Of a stretch of 44,306 bases of DNA, positions 32,928-41,583 are shown piece after piece; the stretch's first letter is position 1, and each line of letters starts with the position of its first letter. The stretch is taken from the NCBI GenBank assembly GCA_015060555.1, contig SUYG01000043.1, forward strand, positions 1 through 44,306. Direction: 5' to 3'. Position numbers and translations under genes: made by a program. The stretch comes from Physcousia sp015060555 (GTDB taxonomy: Bacteria; Bacteroidota; Bacteroidia; Bacteroidales; Bacteroidaceae). The notes under the pieces were generated by a model, which worked only from the letters and a program-made list of their open reading frames with translations, was not told the DNA's origin and searched no databases.

Positions 32928-33506
32928 TTAGAATGGAATATACACCACAGCCAGAATCTTGGCAGCTTGGCCGTTGGCGCCATGGACATGGTGCTCGACG
33001 ATGGAGTCATAGAAGATGCTGTCGCCTTCGCCCAGCGTGTAGGCTGTCTTGCCATAGGAGATTTCCACTTTCCCGGCAAGGACATAGATGAACTCTTCGC
33101 CCTCGTGGGCCGAGAGCTTGAAGTCCTTCGCCTCGGAGGGATGGATGTCGATGACGAAGGGTTCCATGTGGCGACCGGCCTTCTGCTTGGCCAGTGCGTG
33201 GTACTCCATGTTCTTGCGGGCTTCGACAGCATCGTTGGAGAAGCTGATGCTGCCCGTGCGCTCAGTAGCACGGCAGACCACAGGGCCCAGCTCGTCGCTG
33301 TCATCCAAGAAAGTGCCCAGGCGCACACCCAAGGCGCGCGCAATCTTGATCAGCGGGCCCAGCGAGGGCAGGAACTGGTCGTTTTCAATGGACTGGATTT
33401 GTTCGACCGAGAGGCCGCTACGTTCTGCAATTTCCTCTACAGAGAGGTTCTTCGTCTCCCGAAGACCTTTAATCTTGCTACCTACAACAGAGTGATGAGT
33501 GGACAT
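32928..33506 (-). CDS. XRE-family regulator with cupin domain
   Basis: This 192-residue protein has an N-terminal helix-turn-helix of XRE type (SVEEIAERSGLSVEQIQSIE) and a C-terminal cupin (about 105-190, with HEGEEFIYVLAGKVE and HHVHG). Such proteins sense a small molecule in the cupin barrel and control adjacent genes. The ATG at 33506 was chosen because a -7 box (TATCTTTG, 33547-33554) lies upstream of it and inside the longer open frame. The neighbour acyl-CoA synthetase is its likely target. The ligand is unknown. Confidence 0.9.
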   Translation of the reverse strand: MSTHHSVVGSKIKGLRETKNLSVEEIAERSGLSVEQIQSIENDQFLPSLGPLIKIARALGVRLGTFLDDSDELGPVVCRATERTGSISFSNDAVEARKNMEYHALAKQKAGRHMEPFVIDIHPSEAKDFKLSAHEGEEFIYVLAGKVEISYGKTAYTLGEGDSIFYDSIVEHHVHGANGQAAKILAVVYIPF

Positions 33507-33630
33507 AAGACTGAAGATTTTGTTGATACACTGTGTTTTTGCGGCGCAAAGATACGTATTTCTACTGAAATAGCTATACTTCAGCGTCATTTTTTCAATG
33601 AAGTGCCCGAAAAAGGCGCCTGAATCATGC

Positions 33631-34554
33631 TTAGCGGTCCAGATGTGCGGCGCCTATCAGTTCGCGTACCGACGTCATTCCATGACGTTGCAGATAGTCG
33701 GCAATGCCCTCGACGACCTTCACCGTCACGGCGGGATCGATGAAGTTGGCGGTGCCGATTTCCACAGCGGTAGCTCCGGCAAGCATGAACTCGACGGCAT
33801 CGGTGGCATTCATGATGCCGCCCAAGCCCACGATGGGAATCTTCACGGCATCATAGACCTGCCACACCATCCTCAGCGCCACCGGCTTCACGGCAGGCCC
33901 AGAGAGTCCACCTGTTCCGATGCTCAGGATGGGACGACGCTTCTCGGCATCGATAGCCATTCCCATGAGCGTGTTGATGAGCGAGACGGCATCTGCGCCC
34001 TCGGCTTCGACAGCGCGGGCGATGTCAGCGATGCTGGTGACATTAGGCGAGAGTTTCACAATCAAGGTCTTGGGATAGGCGGCGCGCACAGCTTTGACGA
34101 CGGAGGCAGCACCCTCGCAGGTGACGCCGAAGGCCATTCCACCCTGCTTCACATTGGGACACGAGATGTTCAATTCGATGGCGGGGATGTCCTCCAATTC
34201 CGCGATGCGACGTGCGCACTCGGCATAGGTCTCGGGGCTATTGCCGCTGACGTTGACGAGCACGGCGGTGTCTATCTTCCGCACTTTAGGATAGATATGT
34301 TCACAGAAGTAATCGACGCCTTTGTTCTGCAGACCTACGCAGTTGAGCATCCCTTGTGCCGTCTCTGCCATACGTGGATAGGCGTTGCCCTGACGGGGCT
34401 CCAGCGTGGTGCCTTTGACGACAATGCCTCCAATGCGCGAGAGATCCACGAAATCGGCGAACTCCAAGCCGTAGCCGAAAGTGCCGGAAGCCGTCATCAC
34501 AGGATTCTTCAAGGTCAGGGTGCCTATATTTGTTCCTAAATCAATATTTTCCAT
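33631..34554 (-). CDS. pyrD: Dihydroorotate dehydrogenase B catalytic subunit
   Basis: This 307-residue protein is a class 1B enzyme that oxidises dihydroorotate to orotate in pyrimidine synthesis. It has the FMN-binding barrel, NISCPNV with catalytic C132, and the glycine-rich GTGGLSG and GLGGI phosphate-site loops. The ATG at 34554 overlaps the stop of pyrK (TAATG); a GTG two codons upstream is an alternative. The order pyrK-pyrD with overlap fits the known heterotetramer in which PyrK passes electrons to NAD. Confidence 0.95.
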   Translation of the reverse strand: MENIDLGTNIGTLTLKNPVMTASGTFGYGLEFADFVDLSRIGGIVVKGTTLEPRQGNAYPRMAETAQGMLNCVGLQNKGVDYFCEHIYPKVRKIDTAVLVNVSGNSPETYAECARRIAELEDIPAIELNISCPNVKQGGMAFGVTCEGAASVVKAVRAAYPKTLIVKLSPNVTSIADIARAVEAEGADAVSLINTLMGMAIDAEKRRPILSIGTGGLSGPAVKPVALRMVWQVYDAVKIPIVGLGGIMNATDAVEFMLAGATAVEIGTANFIDPAVTVKVVEGIADYLQRHGMTSVRELIGAAHLDR

Positions 34555-35345
34555 TACCACTTCAACTTTTCAACGTTAAACACCGGTCCTTCCTTGCAGA
34601 CACACACATGGCCCTCTGTCGTATCCTCGACACAGCAGAGGCAGGCGCCGAGTCCGCAGGCCATCAGGTTCTCCAGAGAAGCTTCGCAGGGGATTCCCTT
34701 CTCGCGTGCCAGACGCGACACAGCCACCATCATGGGCTTGGGGCCACAAGTGCAGATGCGCCACTGCTGCGTGGCATCAACGTCCGCCCACAGGCTGTGC
34801 TGGGTGACGAAGCCTTGCTCGCCCTCGCTGCCATCTTCGGTGGTCACATAGACATCGCCGATGGCGCGGAAGAGCTCCAGCTGCAGGAGATCCTGAGCGC
34901 TGCGAGCGCCCAAGAGGAAGACAGGGCGGCAACCCTGCGACAGCAACTCTTGGCCCATATACAGCAGTGGCGCCGTGCCAACACCGCCGCCCACCAGCAG
35001 ATAGCGCTCGGAAGTGGTAGTGGGCAGCGTGAAGCCATTGCCAAGCGGTGCTACGATGTTCAGGACAGCGCCCTCCTGCAACTGCGCCAACGCACGTGTT
35101 CCGTCGCCGACAGCGTGCACAAGGAGCCACAGCTCATTGGCCTCGCGATCGACGAAGTTGATGCTGATGGGGCGGCGCAGAAATGTGGTGGGCGAGCCAT
35201 CCACGCGCACCTCCACGAACTGCCCCGGCAACATTGCGGGCAGTGGCCGCTCGGGGTCGGTGAGCTGGAGAAGGACGTAACCGGGGCGCGGCTGTGTGAT
35301 GTGCCGCACCACCAGGTCAAGGATATATTTCTTCATCTTGTCCAT
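34554..35345 (-). CDS. pyrK: Dihydroorotate dehydrogenase electron-transfer subunit
   Basis: This 263-residue protein is the FAD- and iron-sulphur-containing partner of PyrD. It has a ferredoxin-reductase fold with RRPIS (FAD site), GGGVGTAPLL (NAD site) and a C-terminal cysteine cluster (CGLGACLCC, then CVC) for a [2Fe-2S] centre. The start was set at 35345; an ATG three codons later is also possible. It lies 14 bases after a small gene and overlaps pyrD. Confidence 0.93.
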   Translation of the reverse strand: MDKMKKYILDLVVRHITQPRPGYVLLQLTDPERPLPAMLPGQFVEVRVDGSPTTFLRRPISINFVDREANELWLLVHAVGDGTRALAQLQEGAVLNIVAPLGNGFTLPTTTSERYLLVGGGVGTAPLLYMGQELLSQGCRPVFLLGARSAQDLLQLELFRAIGDVYVTTEDGSEGEQGFVTQHSLWADVDATQQWRICTCGPKPMMVAVSRLAREKGIPCEASLENLMACGLGACLCCVEDTTEGHVCVCKEGPVFNVEKLKW

Positions 35346-35359
35346 ATAATGATGTTCTG

Positions 35360-35530
35360 TTAGAGCTGTTGAACTTGCAGGTCGAGAGTGCCGCCCACCC
35401 ACTCCACAAAAGGCTCTTCGCCCACAAGAGGATGAAAGGACAGGAAGCGGCCGTCGGCATCGAAGCAGACAACGACCTGCTGATGCACAGTGCCGTCGGG
35501 GAGAATGAGTCGATGGTAGGCTTTCTGCAT
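35360..35530 (-). CDS. Small 56-residue protein of unknown function
   Basis: The ATG at 35530 opens a frame for a 56-residue protein starting MQKAYHRLILPDGT and containing FLSFHPLVGEEPFVEW. It has a protein-like composition and a Bacteroidales look, but I know no function. It begins seven bases after the DUF4296-like gene and ends 14 bases before pyrK, so it is in the same operon. The open frame is longer upstream, but that part only repeats the neighbouring gene in another frame. Confidence 0.65.
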   Translation of the reverse strand: MQKAYHRLILPDGTVHQQVVVCFDADGRFLSFHPLVGEEPFVEWVGGTLDLQVQQL

Positions 35531-35537
35531 AGCGGCA

Positions 35538-36611
35538 TTAGCGCTTGCGGCGCTGTTGTTGATTGGGTTTCCTGCGCTTCGGAATCTGATAGGGTTTCTC
35601 CTTGACGACCTTGATCTTCTGCTCCACATCCTGTTGGTTGCGGAACTCCATGGGTGAACGGCGGTGGTCGAGGCTGTCCAGCGTGATGGCACCGGCAGAG
35701 CGCGACGAGGTGACAGCAAGCGTGTCGGCCTGGAGTGTGTCTGTCTGCACGCTATCGGGCTTGTTCAGGCGGTCGCGCCACTGCTGACTCTTGTGGAAAC
35801 GGATGAGGGAGATGCGATTGAGGATGTCGATGCAGAGGCGCTGCGGGTCGTTGTCGGCAGGGATGTAGAAGAAGCCGCTCACGCCACGCGCCACCCAGCC
35901 CTCGGGGTTGTTGATGCGCAATTCGCTGCTCGTGCGAGCAGTGAACTGCATGGTACGGGCACGCACGGAATCGTTGTCGTAGCTCACCACCATGGTGACA
36001 TATATACTATAGTACCCGTCGCGCGCATAGGTCTGTGTCTGGAAGCGGAAGAGGAGGTCGTCGCCCGGCAACCACGTGGAATCACAGGGGATATACCACG
36101 ACCGCAGGTTCTCGCCGCTGCGGTTGCGGATGGCGAAGAGCTGACGTCCCGACCACACATTGGCGGTGTCGCCGTCAGCCGTGAGGCCAGCATAGATATC
36201 ACTGCTGCCCAGCGAAGCGCCCAAGGCCTCGGCATCACGATCCAGACGCTCCGAGAGGTGTTGATAGAGGCGGTTCATGCGGTCAAGGTCGCTGCAATAG
36301 AAGACCATGGAACTGTCGAACTCCGCCTGTGTGATGCCATGCTTGCGCAACACAGCCTCCTGCAGCTCATAGCGCTGGAAGTCTATGGTCTTGCCAGGCT
36401 CTGTGGAGACCTCGGACATCGCCTGTGCCACATGGTAATCATACAGCACCTCCTCCATCTTGGATTCCGTCATGACACCATCGGGCAACTGGGGCTCACA
36501 GGAGGAGAGGAAAATTGAAAGATTGAAACATTGAAGGATTGAAAGTAACAGCACAAGGCGAGAGGCCACCTTGCGCAAGTCACGTTTCCCAAAGGATGAA
36601 ATATTTTTCAA
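35538..36611 (-). CDS. DUF4296-like lipoprotein
   Basis: This about 357-residue protein has a lipoprotein signal (lipobox LSSC, C38 counting from the first possible start), then an alpha-helical domain with VLYDYHVAQAM, as in the DUF4296 family, and a long Pro/Lys/Arg-rich end. The function is unknown; members are outer-membrane or periplasmic lipoproteins of Bacteroidetes. There is no ATG in the start region: candidates are a TTG at 36611 inside the octamer repeats, or GTG codons downstream. Four octamer units also lie in the signal-peptide codons (36512-36543). Confidence 0.7.
   Translation of the reverse strand: MKNISSFGKRDLRKVASRLVLLLSILQCFNLSIFLSSCEPQLPDGVMTESKMEEVLYDYHVAQAMSEVSTEPGKTIDFQRYELQEAVLRKHGITQAEFDSSMVFYCSDLDRMNRLYQHLSERLDRDAEALGASLGSSDIYAGLTADGDTANVWSGRQLFAIRNRSGENLRSWYIPCDSTWLPGDDLLFRFQTQTYARDGYYSIYVTMVVSYDNDSVRARTMQFTARTSSELRINNPEGWVARGVSGFFYIPADNDPQRLCIDILNRISLIRFHKSQQWRDRLNKPDSVQTDTLQADTLAVTSSRSAGAITLDSLDHRRSPMEFRNQQDVEQKIKVVKEKPYQIPKRRKPNQQQRRKR
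36512..36543 (-). repeat. Octamer repeats in lipoprotein signal peptide
   Basis: AAATTGAA, AGATTGAA, ACATTGAA and GGATTGAA (plus strand) run in an 8-bp register within the signal-peptide codons (QCFNLSIF). Loss or gain of a unit shifts the frame. Confidence 0.9.
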
Positions 36612-36652
36612 TTTTTCAATCTTTCAATTTTTCAATCTTTCAATGTGTCAAT
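36605..36652 (-). repeat. Octamer repeats at the lipoprotein gene start
   Basis: Six units of TTTTCAAT or CTTTCAAT type (plus strand) run in an 8-bp register. They cover the only candidate TTG start codon of the DUF4296-like gene and the gap after lspA. Confidence 0.9.
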
Positions 36653-36680
36653 CTTCAAAGTTCCAAATTCAAGTAGTTTT

Positions 36681-36715
36681 ATTCGTCATTCGTCACTCGT
36701 CATTCGTCATTCTTC
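36681..36715 (-). repeat. Heptamer repeats at the lspA 3' end
   Basis: ATTCGTC (three times), ACTCGTC and ATTCTTC run in a 7-bp register and include the lspA stop codon. They encode the last residues GMKNDE. Confidence 0.9.
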
Positions 36716-37356
36716 ATTCCTTTCCCCCATTCCAGCTCTGCTGTCAGCGTGCGGCGATAGAACAGCAGCAGGGCGATGACGCCGCAGGAGATGCAGGCGT
36801 CGGCGACGTTGAAGATGTAAGAGAAGAAGAGGTAGTGCTGACCGCCGATGAAGGGCATCCACGATGGCCAATCCCACTCAAAGAGGGGGAACGAGAACAT
36901 ATCCACGACGCGACCGTAGAACCATGTGCTGTAGCCCGTGCCGAAGGGCACGAACTGCGCCACCTGCGGCCATGCGGGGTCGTTGAAGATGAGGCCGTAG
37001 AAGAGGCAGTCGATGATGTTGCCTGCCGCGCCGGTCATGATGAAGGCCATGCAGATGAGGTAGCCCCACCCTACTCCCTTGCGTATGAGGCGCATGATGT
37101 AGTAGGCGAGGAAGAGCGTGGCCAGGATGCGGAAGCCCGTGAGGAAGAGTTTGTCGAAGAACTCCATGCCGAAGGCCATGCCGTTGTTCTCGATGAAGGT
37201 GATGTAGAACCAGTCGGTGATGCGGCGGCTCTCATGCAGTGCCATGTGCGTCTTCACCCATATCTTCACGGCCTGGTCGATGGCCATGAAACCTAAGAAG
37301 ATGGCAGCCACCGCGGCGGCCTGCCATCGTTTTACGTGTGATGTCAACGTTGTCAA
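36700..37356 (-). CDS. lspA: Lipoprotein signal peptidase II
   Basis: This 218-residue four-helix membrane enzyme removes signal peptides from lipoproteins. It has the two catalytic aspartates, D116 in GNIID and D186 in FNVADA, and hydrophobic segments at about 12-30, 72-90, 97-115 and 178-200. The start is a TTG (37356) 13 bases after the DksA-like gene; I see no ATG in frame nearby. The several lipoproteins in this window would be its substrates. The last residues come from heptamer repeats (36681-36715). Confidence 0.93.
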   Translation of the reverse strand: MTTLTSHVKRWQAAAVAAIFLGFMAIDQAVKIWVKTHMALHESRRITDWFYITFIENNGMAFGMEFFDKLFLTGFRILATLFLAYYIMRLIRKGVGWGYLICMAFIMTGAAGNIIDCLFYGLIFNDPAWPQVAQFVPFGTGYSTWFYGRVVDMFSFPLFEWDWPSWMPFIGGQHYLFFSYIFNVADACISCGVIALLLFYRRTLTAELEWGKGMKNDE

Positions 37357-37369
37357 GTCCTGGTGTTGA

Positions 37370-37756
37370 TCAGTGGGGGCGTTTCTTGTCGTTCTTCACC
37401 TCGATGCTGAGTGTGGCATGGGGCACAGCACGCAGTCGCTCCTTGGGGATGAGCTTGCCCGTCTCGCGGCAGATGCCGTAGGTTTTGTTGTCGATGCGCA
37501 CGAGTGCTGCCTTCAGTCCCTGGATGAATTTCTGCTGTCTCAAGGCCATGGCCATGAGCTGTTCCTTGGTCTGTGTCTCGCTGCCCTCCTCCAGTGCGTG
37601 GTAGGTGGGCGCAGTGTCGTCAGCCTCGTTGCTGTCGCGGTTCATGATGCGGTCCATGGTTTTCTCATAGTCGCTTTGTGCCACAGCCAGTTTCTCGTTG
37701 ATCAGGACGCGGAACTCCTCGAGTTCTTCGTCGGTGTAGCGTGTTTTTTCAGCCAT
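37370..37756 (-). CDS. DksA/TraR-like protein without zinc cysteines
   Basis: This 128-residue protein has the DksA/TraR layout: a long coiled-coil-like helical region (about 10-90), then the zinc-finger position YGICRETGKLIPKERL. Only one cysteine (in YGIC) is present, so the usual four-cysteine zinc site is missing, as in many Bacteroidetes members. DksA proteins bind RNA polymerase and modify its response to ppGpp; the same role here is inferred. It sits between ileS and lspA in one operon. Confidence 0.85.
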   Translation of the reverse strand: MAEKTRYTDEELEEFRVLINEKLAVAQSDYEKTMDRIMNRDSNEADDTAPTYHALEEGSETQTKEQLMAMALRQQKFIQGLKAALVRIDNKTYGICRETGKLIPKERLRAVPHATLSIEVKNDKKRPH

Positions 37757-37797
37757 CGTAGTGCTATGTTGTCGTTAAGATTAGTTTTTCTATAAGA

Positions 37798-40700
37798 TTA
37801 GATTTTCTCGATACGTGCTTTGAGCTGGAAGTCCTCGAAGTCGAGCACAGCGGCGTCGGCGACAGTGTCGGCGAGCGTGATGCCGTCGGCCAGCACCTGT
37901 GCGCAGATATAGCCGCCGAAGGTAGCCACGGCCTTGTCCGTAAGGTCGTTGTGTTCGAGGGTGATGTGTATGCGGTCGGTGATTTCGAAGCCGCTTTCCT
38001 TGCGCAGGTTCTGTATGCGCTTGATAATCTCGCGGGCTATGCCTTCGTTGCGCAGCTCGTCGGTGACGGTGATGTCGAGGGCCACGGTGAGGACGCCGTC
38101 GTTGGCCACGGTCCATCCGGGGATGTCCTCGCTGAAGATTTCCACGTCCTCGAGCTCCACGGTGATGGCGTCGCCGGTGGGCAGTGTCAGCGGCAGCTGT
38201 CCTGTCTCGAGCACAGCAATCTGTTCCTGTGTGAGGGCAGTGACGGCGGCGTTGACATCCTTCATCAGCTTGCCGAACTTCTTACCCATCGTGCGGAAAT
38301 TGCACTTCACCTTCTTCGTCAGCAGGCCAGCGCCCTCCACGAACTCGAGCTCCTTGACGTTGACCTCGTCGAGGATGAGCTGCTTCACGGCTTCGATGCG
38401 CTGCTGCAGCTCGCGGTCGATGGCGGGAATGGCGATGCGTGCCAGAGGCTGGCGCACGATGATCTGCTCCTTCTTGCGCAGCGAGAGCACCATGGAGGTG
38501 ATTTCCTGTGCCAGTGCCATGCGCGACTCCTGCTCCTTGTCGATGAGGGCATCATCGGCCACGGGGAAGGTGGCGAGGTGGACGCTGTTGGGCTCGGCAA
38601 TAGAATCGCCGAGCACACTATGCAAATCCCTGTAGAGCTGGTCGGCGTAGAAGGGGGCGATGGGGGCCATCAGTCGGCTGACGGTCTCCAGGCAGGTGTA
38701 GAGCGTCTGGTAGGCGCTGAGCTTGTCGATGCTCATCTCGCCGCCCCAGAAACGCTTGCGGGAGAGGCGCACGAACCAGTTAGAGACGTTGTCGATGACG
38801 AATGCCTGGATGAGGCGTCCGGCGCGCGTGGGCTCGTAGGCCTCGTAGCTCTGCTCCACCTCGCGGATGAGGGTGTTCAGCGACGAGAGAATCCAGCGGT
38901 CCATTTCCGAGCGCTGGCTCATGGGAACTTCGGGCTCCTCGAAGTGCCAACCGTCCACGTTGGCATACATCGCCAGGAAGCTGTACGTCTGATAGAGCTT
39001 GCCGAAGAAGGAGCGGGAGACCTCTTGAACTCCTGCTTCATCGTATTTGAGGTTATCCCATGGCTGTGAGTTGGTTATCATATACCAGCGCACAGCATCG
39101 GAACCGAATTTCTCGATGTTGTCGAAGGGGTTGATGGCGTTGCCGAGGCGCTTGGACATCTTCAGTCCGTTCTTGTCCAGCACGAGGCCGTTGCTGATGA
39201 CAGCCTTGTAGGCGACGCTGTCGAAGACCATCGTGGCGATGGCGTGGAGCGTGAAGAACCATCCGCGCGTCTGATCCACGCCCTCGGCGATGAAGTCGGC
39301 GGGATAAACGACGCGCTTGTCCAGTGCTTCCTTGTTCTCGAAGGGATAGTGAATCTGAGCATAGGGCATGGCTCCGCTGTCGAACCACACGTCGATGAGG
39401 TCCAGCTCGCGCTGCAGTGGCTTGCCGCTCTCGCCCACGAGGACGATGTCATCCACGTAAGGGCGGTGGAGGTCGATGCGGTCGTAGTTCTCCTGGCTCA
39501 TATCGCCGGGCACGAAGCCCTTGTCCTTGAGCGGGTTCGAGGCCATCACGCCCGCGCGCACGCTCTTCTCTATCTCGTTGTAGAGTTCCTCGATGCTGCC
39601 GATGCAGATCTCTTCGCGCGTCTCGCGGTTGCGCCAGATGGGCAGCGGTGTGCCCCAGTAGCGGCTGCGGCTGAGGTTCCAGTCGTTGAGGTTCTCCAGC
39701 CATTTGCCGAAGCGCCCGGAGCCCGTGGATTCAGGCTTCCACAGTATGGTCTTGTTGAGCTCCATCATGCGCTCCTTGGCGGCTGTCGAGCGGATGAACC
39801 AGCTGTCGAGCGGGTAGTAGAGCACAGGCTTGTCGGTGCGCCAGCAGTGGGGGTAGTTATGCACGTGCTTCTCGATCTTGAAGGCCGTGCCCTCCTGCTT
39901 CATCTCCATGCAGAGGACGATGTTCAGGTCCTCGGTCTTGGCCAGCGCCTTCTCGTCGAGACCGGCATACTGCGGATCGTAGGCGTTCTTGACGAAGTCG
40001 CCGGCGTGGTGCCAGTAGCTGTCGTTGACGCAGCTCTCGACGAAGGCCTCGTCCATGTCGGCTTTCACGAAGTACTTACCCGTGAAGTCCACCATGGGGC
40101 GCGTGTCGCCGGCTTTATCGATGACGAAGAGCGAGGGGATGCCGGCATCCTTGGCCACCTTGGCATCGTCGGCACCGAACGTCGGGGCGATGTGTACGAT
40201 GCCCGTACCGTCCTCCGTGGTCACATAGTCGCCGGGGATGACGCGGAACGCCTCGGCGCTCTTGTCCACGGCCTTGCCGCCCTCCAGCGCACAGGGCTTC
40301 ACCCAGGGGAAGAGCTGCTCGTAGTGGAGGCCCACGAGGTCTGTGCCCATGAATTCGGCTACGACCTCAGGAGCGGCAGCGCCCTCCTCCTTCGGCTGGG
40401 GGAAATAGACATCCTTGCGGCTCTCGGCCACGATGTAGATGGCCTCCTCCTTCGTATAGGGGTTCTGTCCCTTGACAGCGACATATTTGATTTTCGGGCC
40501 TACGCACAGCGCCGTGTTCGAAGGCAGTGTCCAGGGCGTCGTCGTCCAGGCCAGGATATAGACGGGGAGGGAGGCAGCCTCGGCGGGTAAACCGCCGAGC
40601 ACACTGGAAGGGAGTGGCGATAACACGCGGAACTGCGCCGTCACGGTCGTGTCCTTCACATCGCGGTAGCAGCCGGGCTGGTTCAGCTCGTGGCTGGAGA

Positions 40701-41271
40701 GGCCGGTGCCGGCGGCGGGGCTGTAGGGCTGGATGGTGTAGCCCTTGTAGAGCAGGCCCTTCTCATAGAGCTGTTTCAGGAGCCACCACAGCGACTCGAT
40801 ATACTTGTTGTCGTAGGTGATGTACGGATGTTCCATATCGACCCAGTAGCCCATGCGGCGGCTGAGGTCCTCCCATTCGCTGGTGAACATCATCACGTTC
40901 TCGCGGCACTTGCGGTTGTAGTCGTCGATGGAGATGGTCTTGCCGATGTCCTCCTTCGTGATGCCGAGTTCCTTCTCCACGCCCAGCTCCACGGGCAGTC
41001 CATGCGTGTCCCATCCCGCCTTGCGGTGGACCTGGAAGCCCTTCATGGTCTTGAAGCGGCAGAAGGTGTCCTTGATGGAGCGCGCCAGCACGTGGTGGAT
41101 GCCGGGGTGTCCGTTGGCCGAGGGAGGGCCCTCGAAGAAGACGAACGAGGGGCAGCCCTCGCGCTCGTCGATGCTGCGGTGGAACAGGTCCTCGCGGTCC
41201 CACTGTTTCAATATCTCATGGTTCACCTCCGTGAGGTTGAACTTCGAATATTCAGGGAATTTCTTACTCAT
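37798..41271 (-). CDS. ileS: Isoleucyl-tRNA synthetase
   Basis: This 1157-residue class I enzyme charges tRNA-Ile. The HIGH-type signature is HPGIHH (55-60) and the KMSKRLGN signature lies near residue 704. An editing domain lies between, and the tRNA-binding C-terminus is long, as in the eukaryote-like IleS2 type, which in other species is linked to low mupirocin sensitivity. A good promoter lies upstream (41335-41365). I see no T-box or other tRNA-sensing leader. The frame is complete. Confidence 0.97.
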   Translation of the reverse strand: MSKKFPEYSKFNLTEVNHEILKQWDREDLFHRSIDEREGCPSFVFFEGPPSANGHPGIHHVLARSIKDTFCRFKTMKGFQVHRKAGWDTHGLPVELGVEKELGITKEDIGKTISIDDYNRKCRENVMMFTSEWEDLSRRMGYWVDMEHPYITYDNKYIESLWWLLKQLYEKGLLYKGYTIQPYSPAAGTGLSSHELNQPGCYRDVKDTTVTAQFRVLSPLPSSVLGGLPAEAASLPVYILAWTTTPWTLPSNTALCVGPKIKYVAVKGQNPYTKEEAIYIVAESRKDVYFPQPKEEGAAAPEVVAEFMGTDLVGLHYEQLFPWVKPCALEGGKAVDKSAEAFRVIPGDYVTTEDGTGIVHIAPTFGADDAKVAKDAGIPSLFVIDKAGDTRPMVDFTGKYFVKADMDEAFVESCVNDSYWHHAGDFVKNAYDPQYAGLDEKALAKTEDLNIVLCMEMKQEGTAFKIEKHVHNYPHCWRTDKPVLYYPLDSWFIRSTAAKERMMELNKTILWKPESTGSGRFGKWLENLNDWNLSRSRYWGTPLPIWRNRETREEICIGSIEELYNEIEKSVRAGVMASNPLKDKGFVPGDMSQENYDRIDLHRPYVDDIVLVGESGKPLQRELDLIDVWFDSGAMPYAQIHYPFENKEALDKRVVYPADFIAEGVDQTRGWFFTLHAIATMVFDSVAYKAVISNGLVLDKNGLKMSKRLGNAINPFDNIEKFGSDAVRWYMITNSQPWDNLKYDEAGVQEVSRSFFGKLYQTYSFLAMYANVDGWHFEEPEVPMSQRSEMDRWILSSLNTLIREVEQSYEAYEPTRAGRLIQAFVIDNVSNWFVRLSRKRFWGGEMSIDKLSAYQTLYTCLETVSRLMAPIAPFYADQLYRDLHSVLGDSIAEPNSVHLATFPVADDALIDKEQESRMALAQEITSMVLSLRKKEQIIVRQPLARIAIPAIDRELQQRIEAVKQLILDEVNVKELEFVEGAGLLTKKVKCNFRTMGKKFGKLMKDVNAAVTALTQEQIAVLETGQLPLTLPTGDAITVELEDVEIFSEDIPGWTVANDGVLTVALDITVTDELRNEGIAREIIKRIQNLRKESGFEITDRIHITLEHNDLTDKAVATFGGYICAQVLADGITLADTVADAAVLDFEDFQLKARIEKI

Positions 41272-41334
41272 TTTCTTATGCTTCGATTAACCTTGATTGT
41301 ATGCGTGAATATACTGTATCCATAAAAAACGGCG

Positions 41335-41365
41335 CAAAAATACTAAATTCATGCCGAACAGCAAA
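41335..41365 (-). promoter_or_regulatory. Promoter of ileS
   Basis: On the minus strand TTTG (41362-41365), 19 bases, TATTTTTG (41335-41342). It gives a leader of about 55 bases for ileS. Confidence 0.75.
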
Positions 41366-41461
41366 ATAATTTATTATTTTTTGTGTGCCCGTGTGACATT
41401 TTACGCGCCTCACTTCCATTTCCACGATTCATTCCGAGCGCGAATATCAGTAAACTCAACC

Positions 41462-41527
41462 GCAACATTGAATTCACCCTGTTGCAACATTGAACTCGTC
41501 CTATTGCAACATTGAATTCGCCTTGGT
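41462..41527. repeat. 22-bp tandem repeat, three copies
   Basis: Units at 41462-41483, 41484-41505 and 41506-41527 each begin GCAACATTGAA and are mostly identical. They lie about 100 bases upstream of the ileS promoter. Next to them is an eight-pair palindrome (41537-41554, TTTCTCAC-TG-GTGAGAAA). Between 41272 and 41583 I see no gene. Confidence 0.9.
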
Positions 41528-41583
41528 CTTCACGCGTTTCTCACTGGTGAGAAAACCATTCACACCCTGCTGCGTTGGCGTTT

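Noticed and set aside
39244..40590. 448-codon plus-strand frame opposite ileS
   Set aside because: It is a shadow frame of ileS.
41272..41583. A T-box leader for ileS
   Set aside because: No T-box sequence or specifier loop is seen, and Bacteroidetes generally do not use T-boxes.
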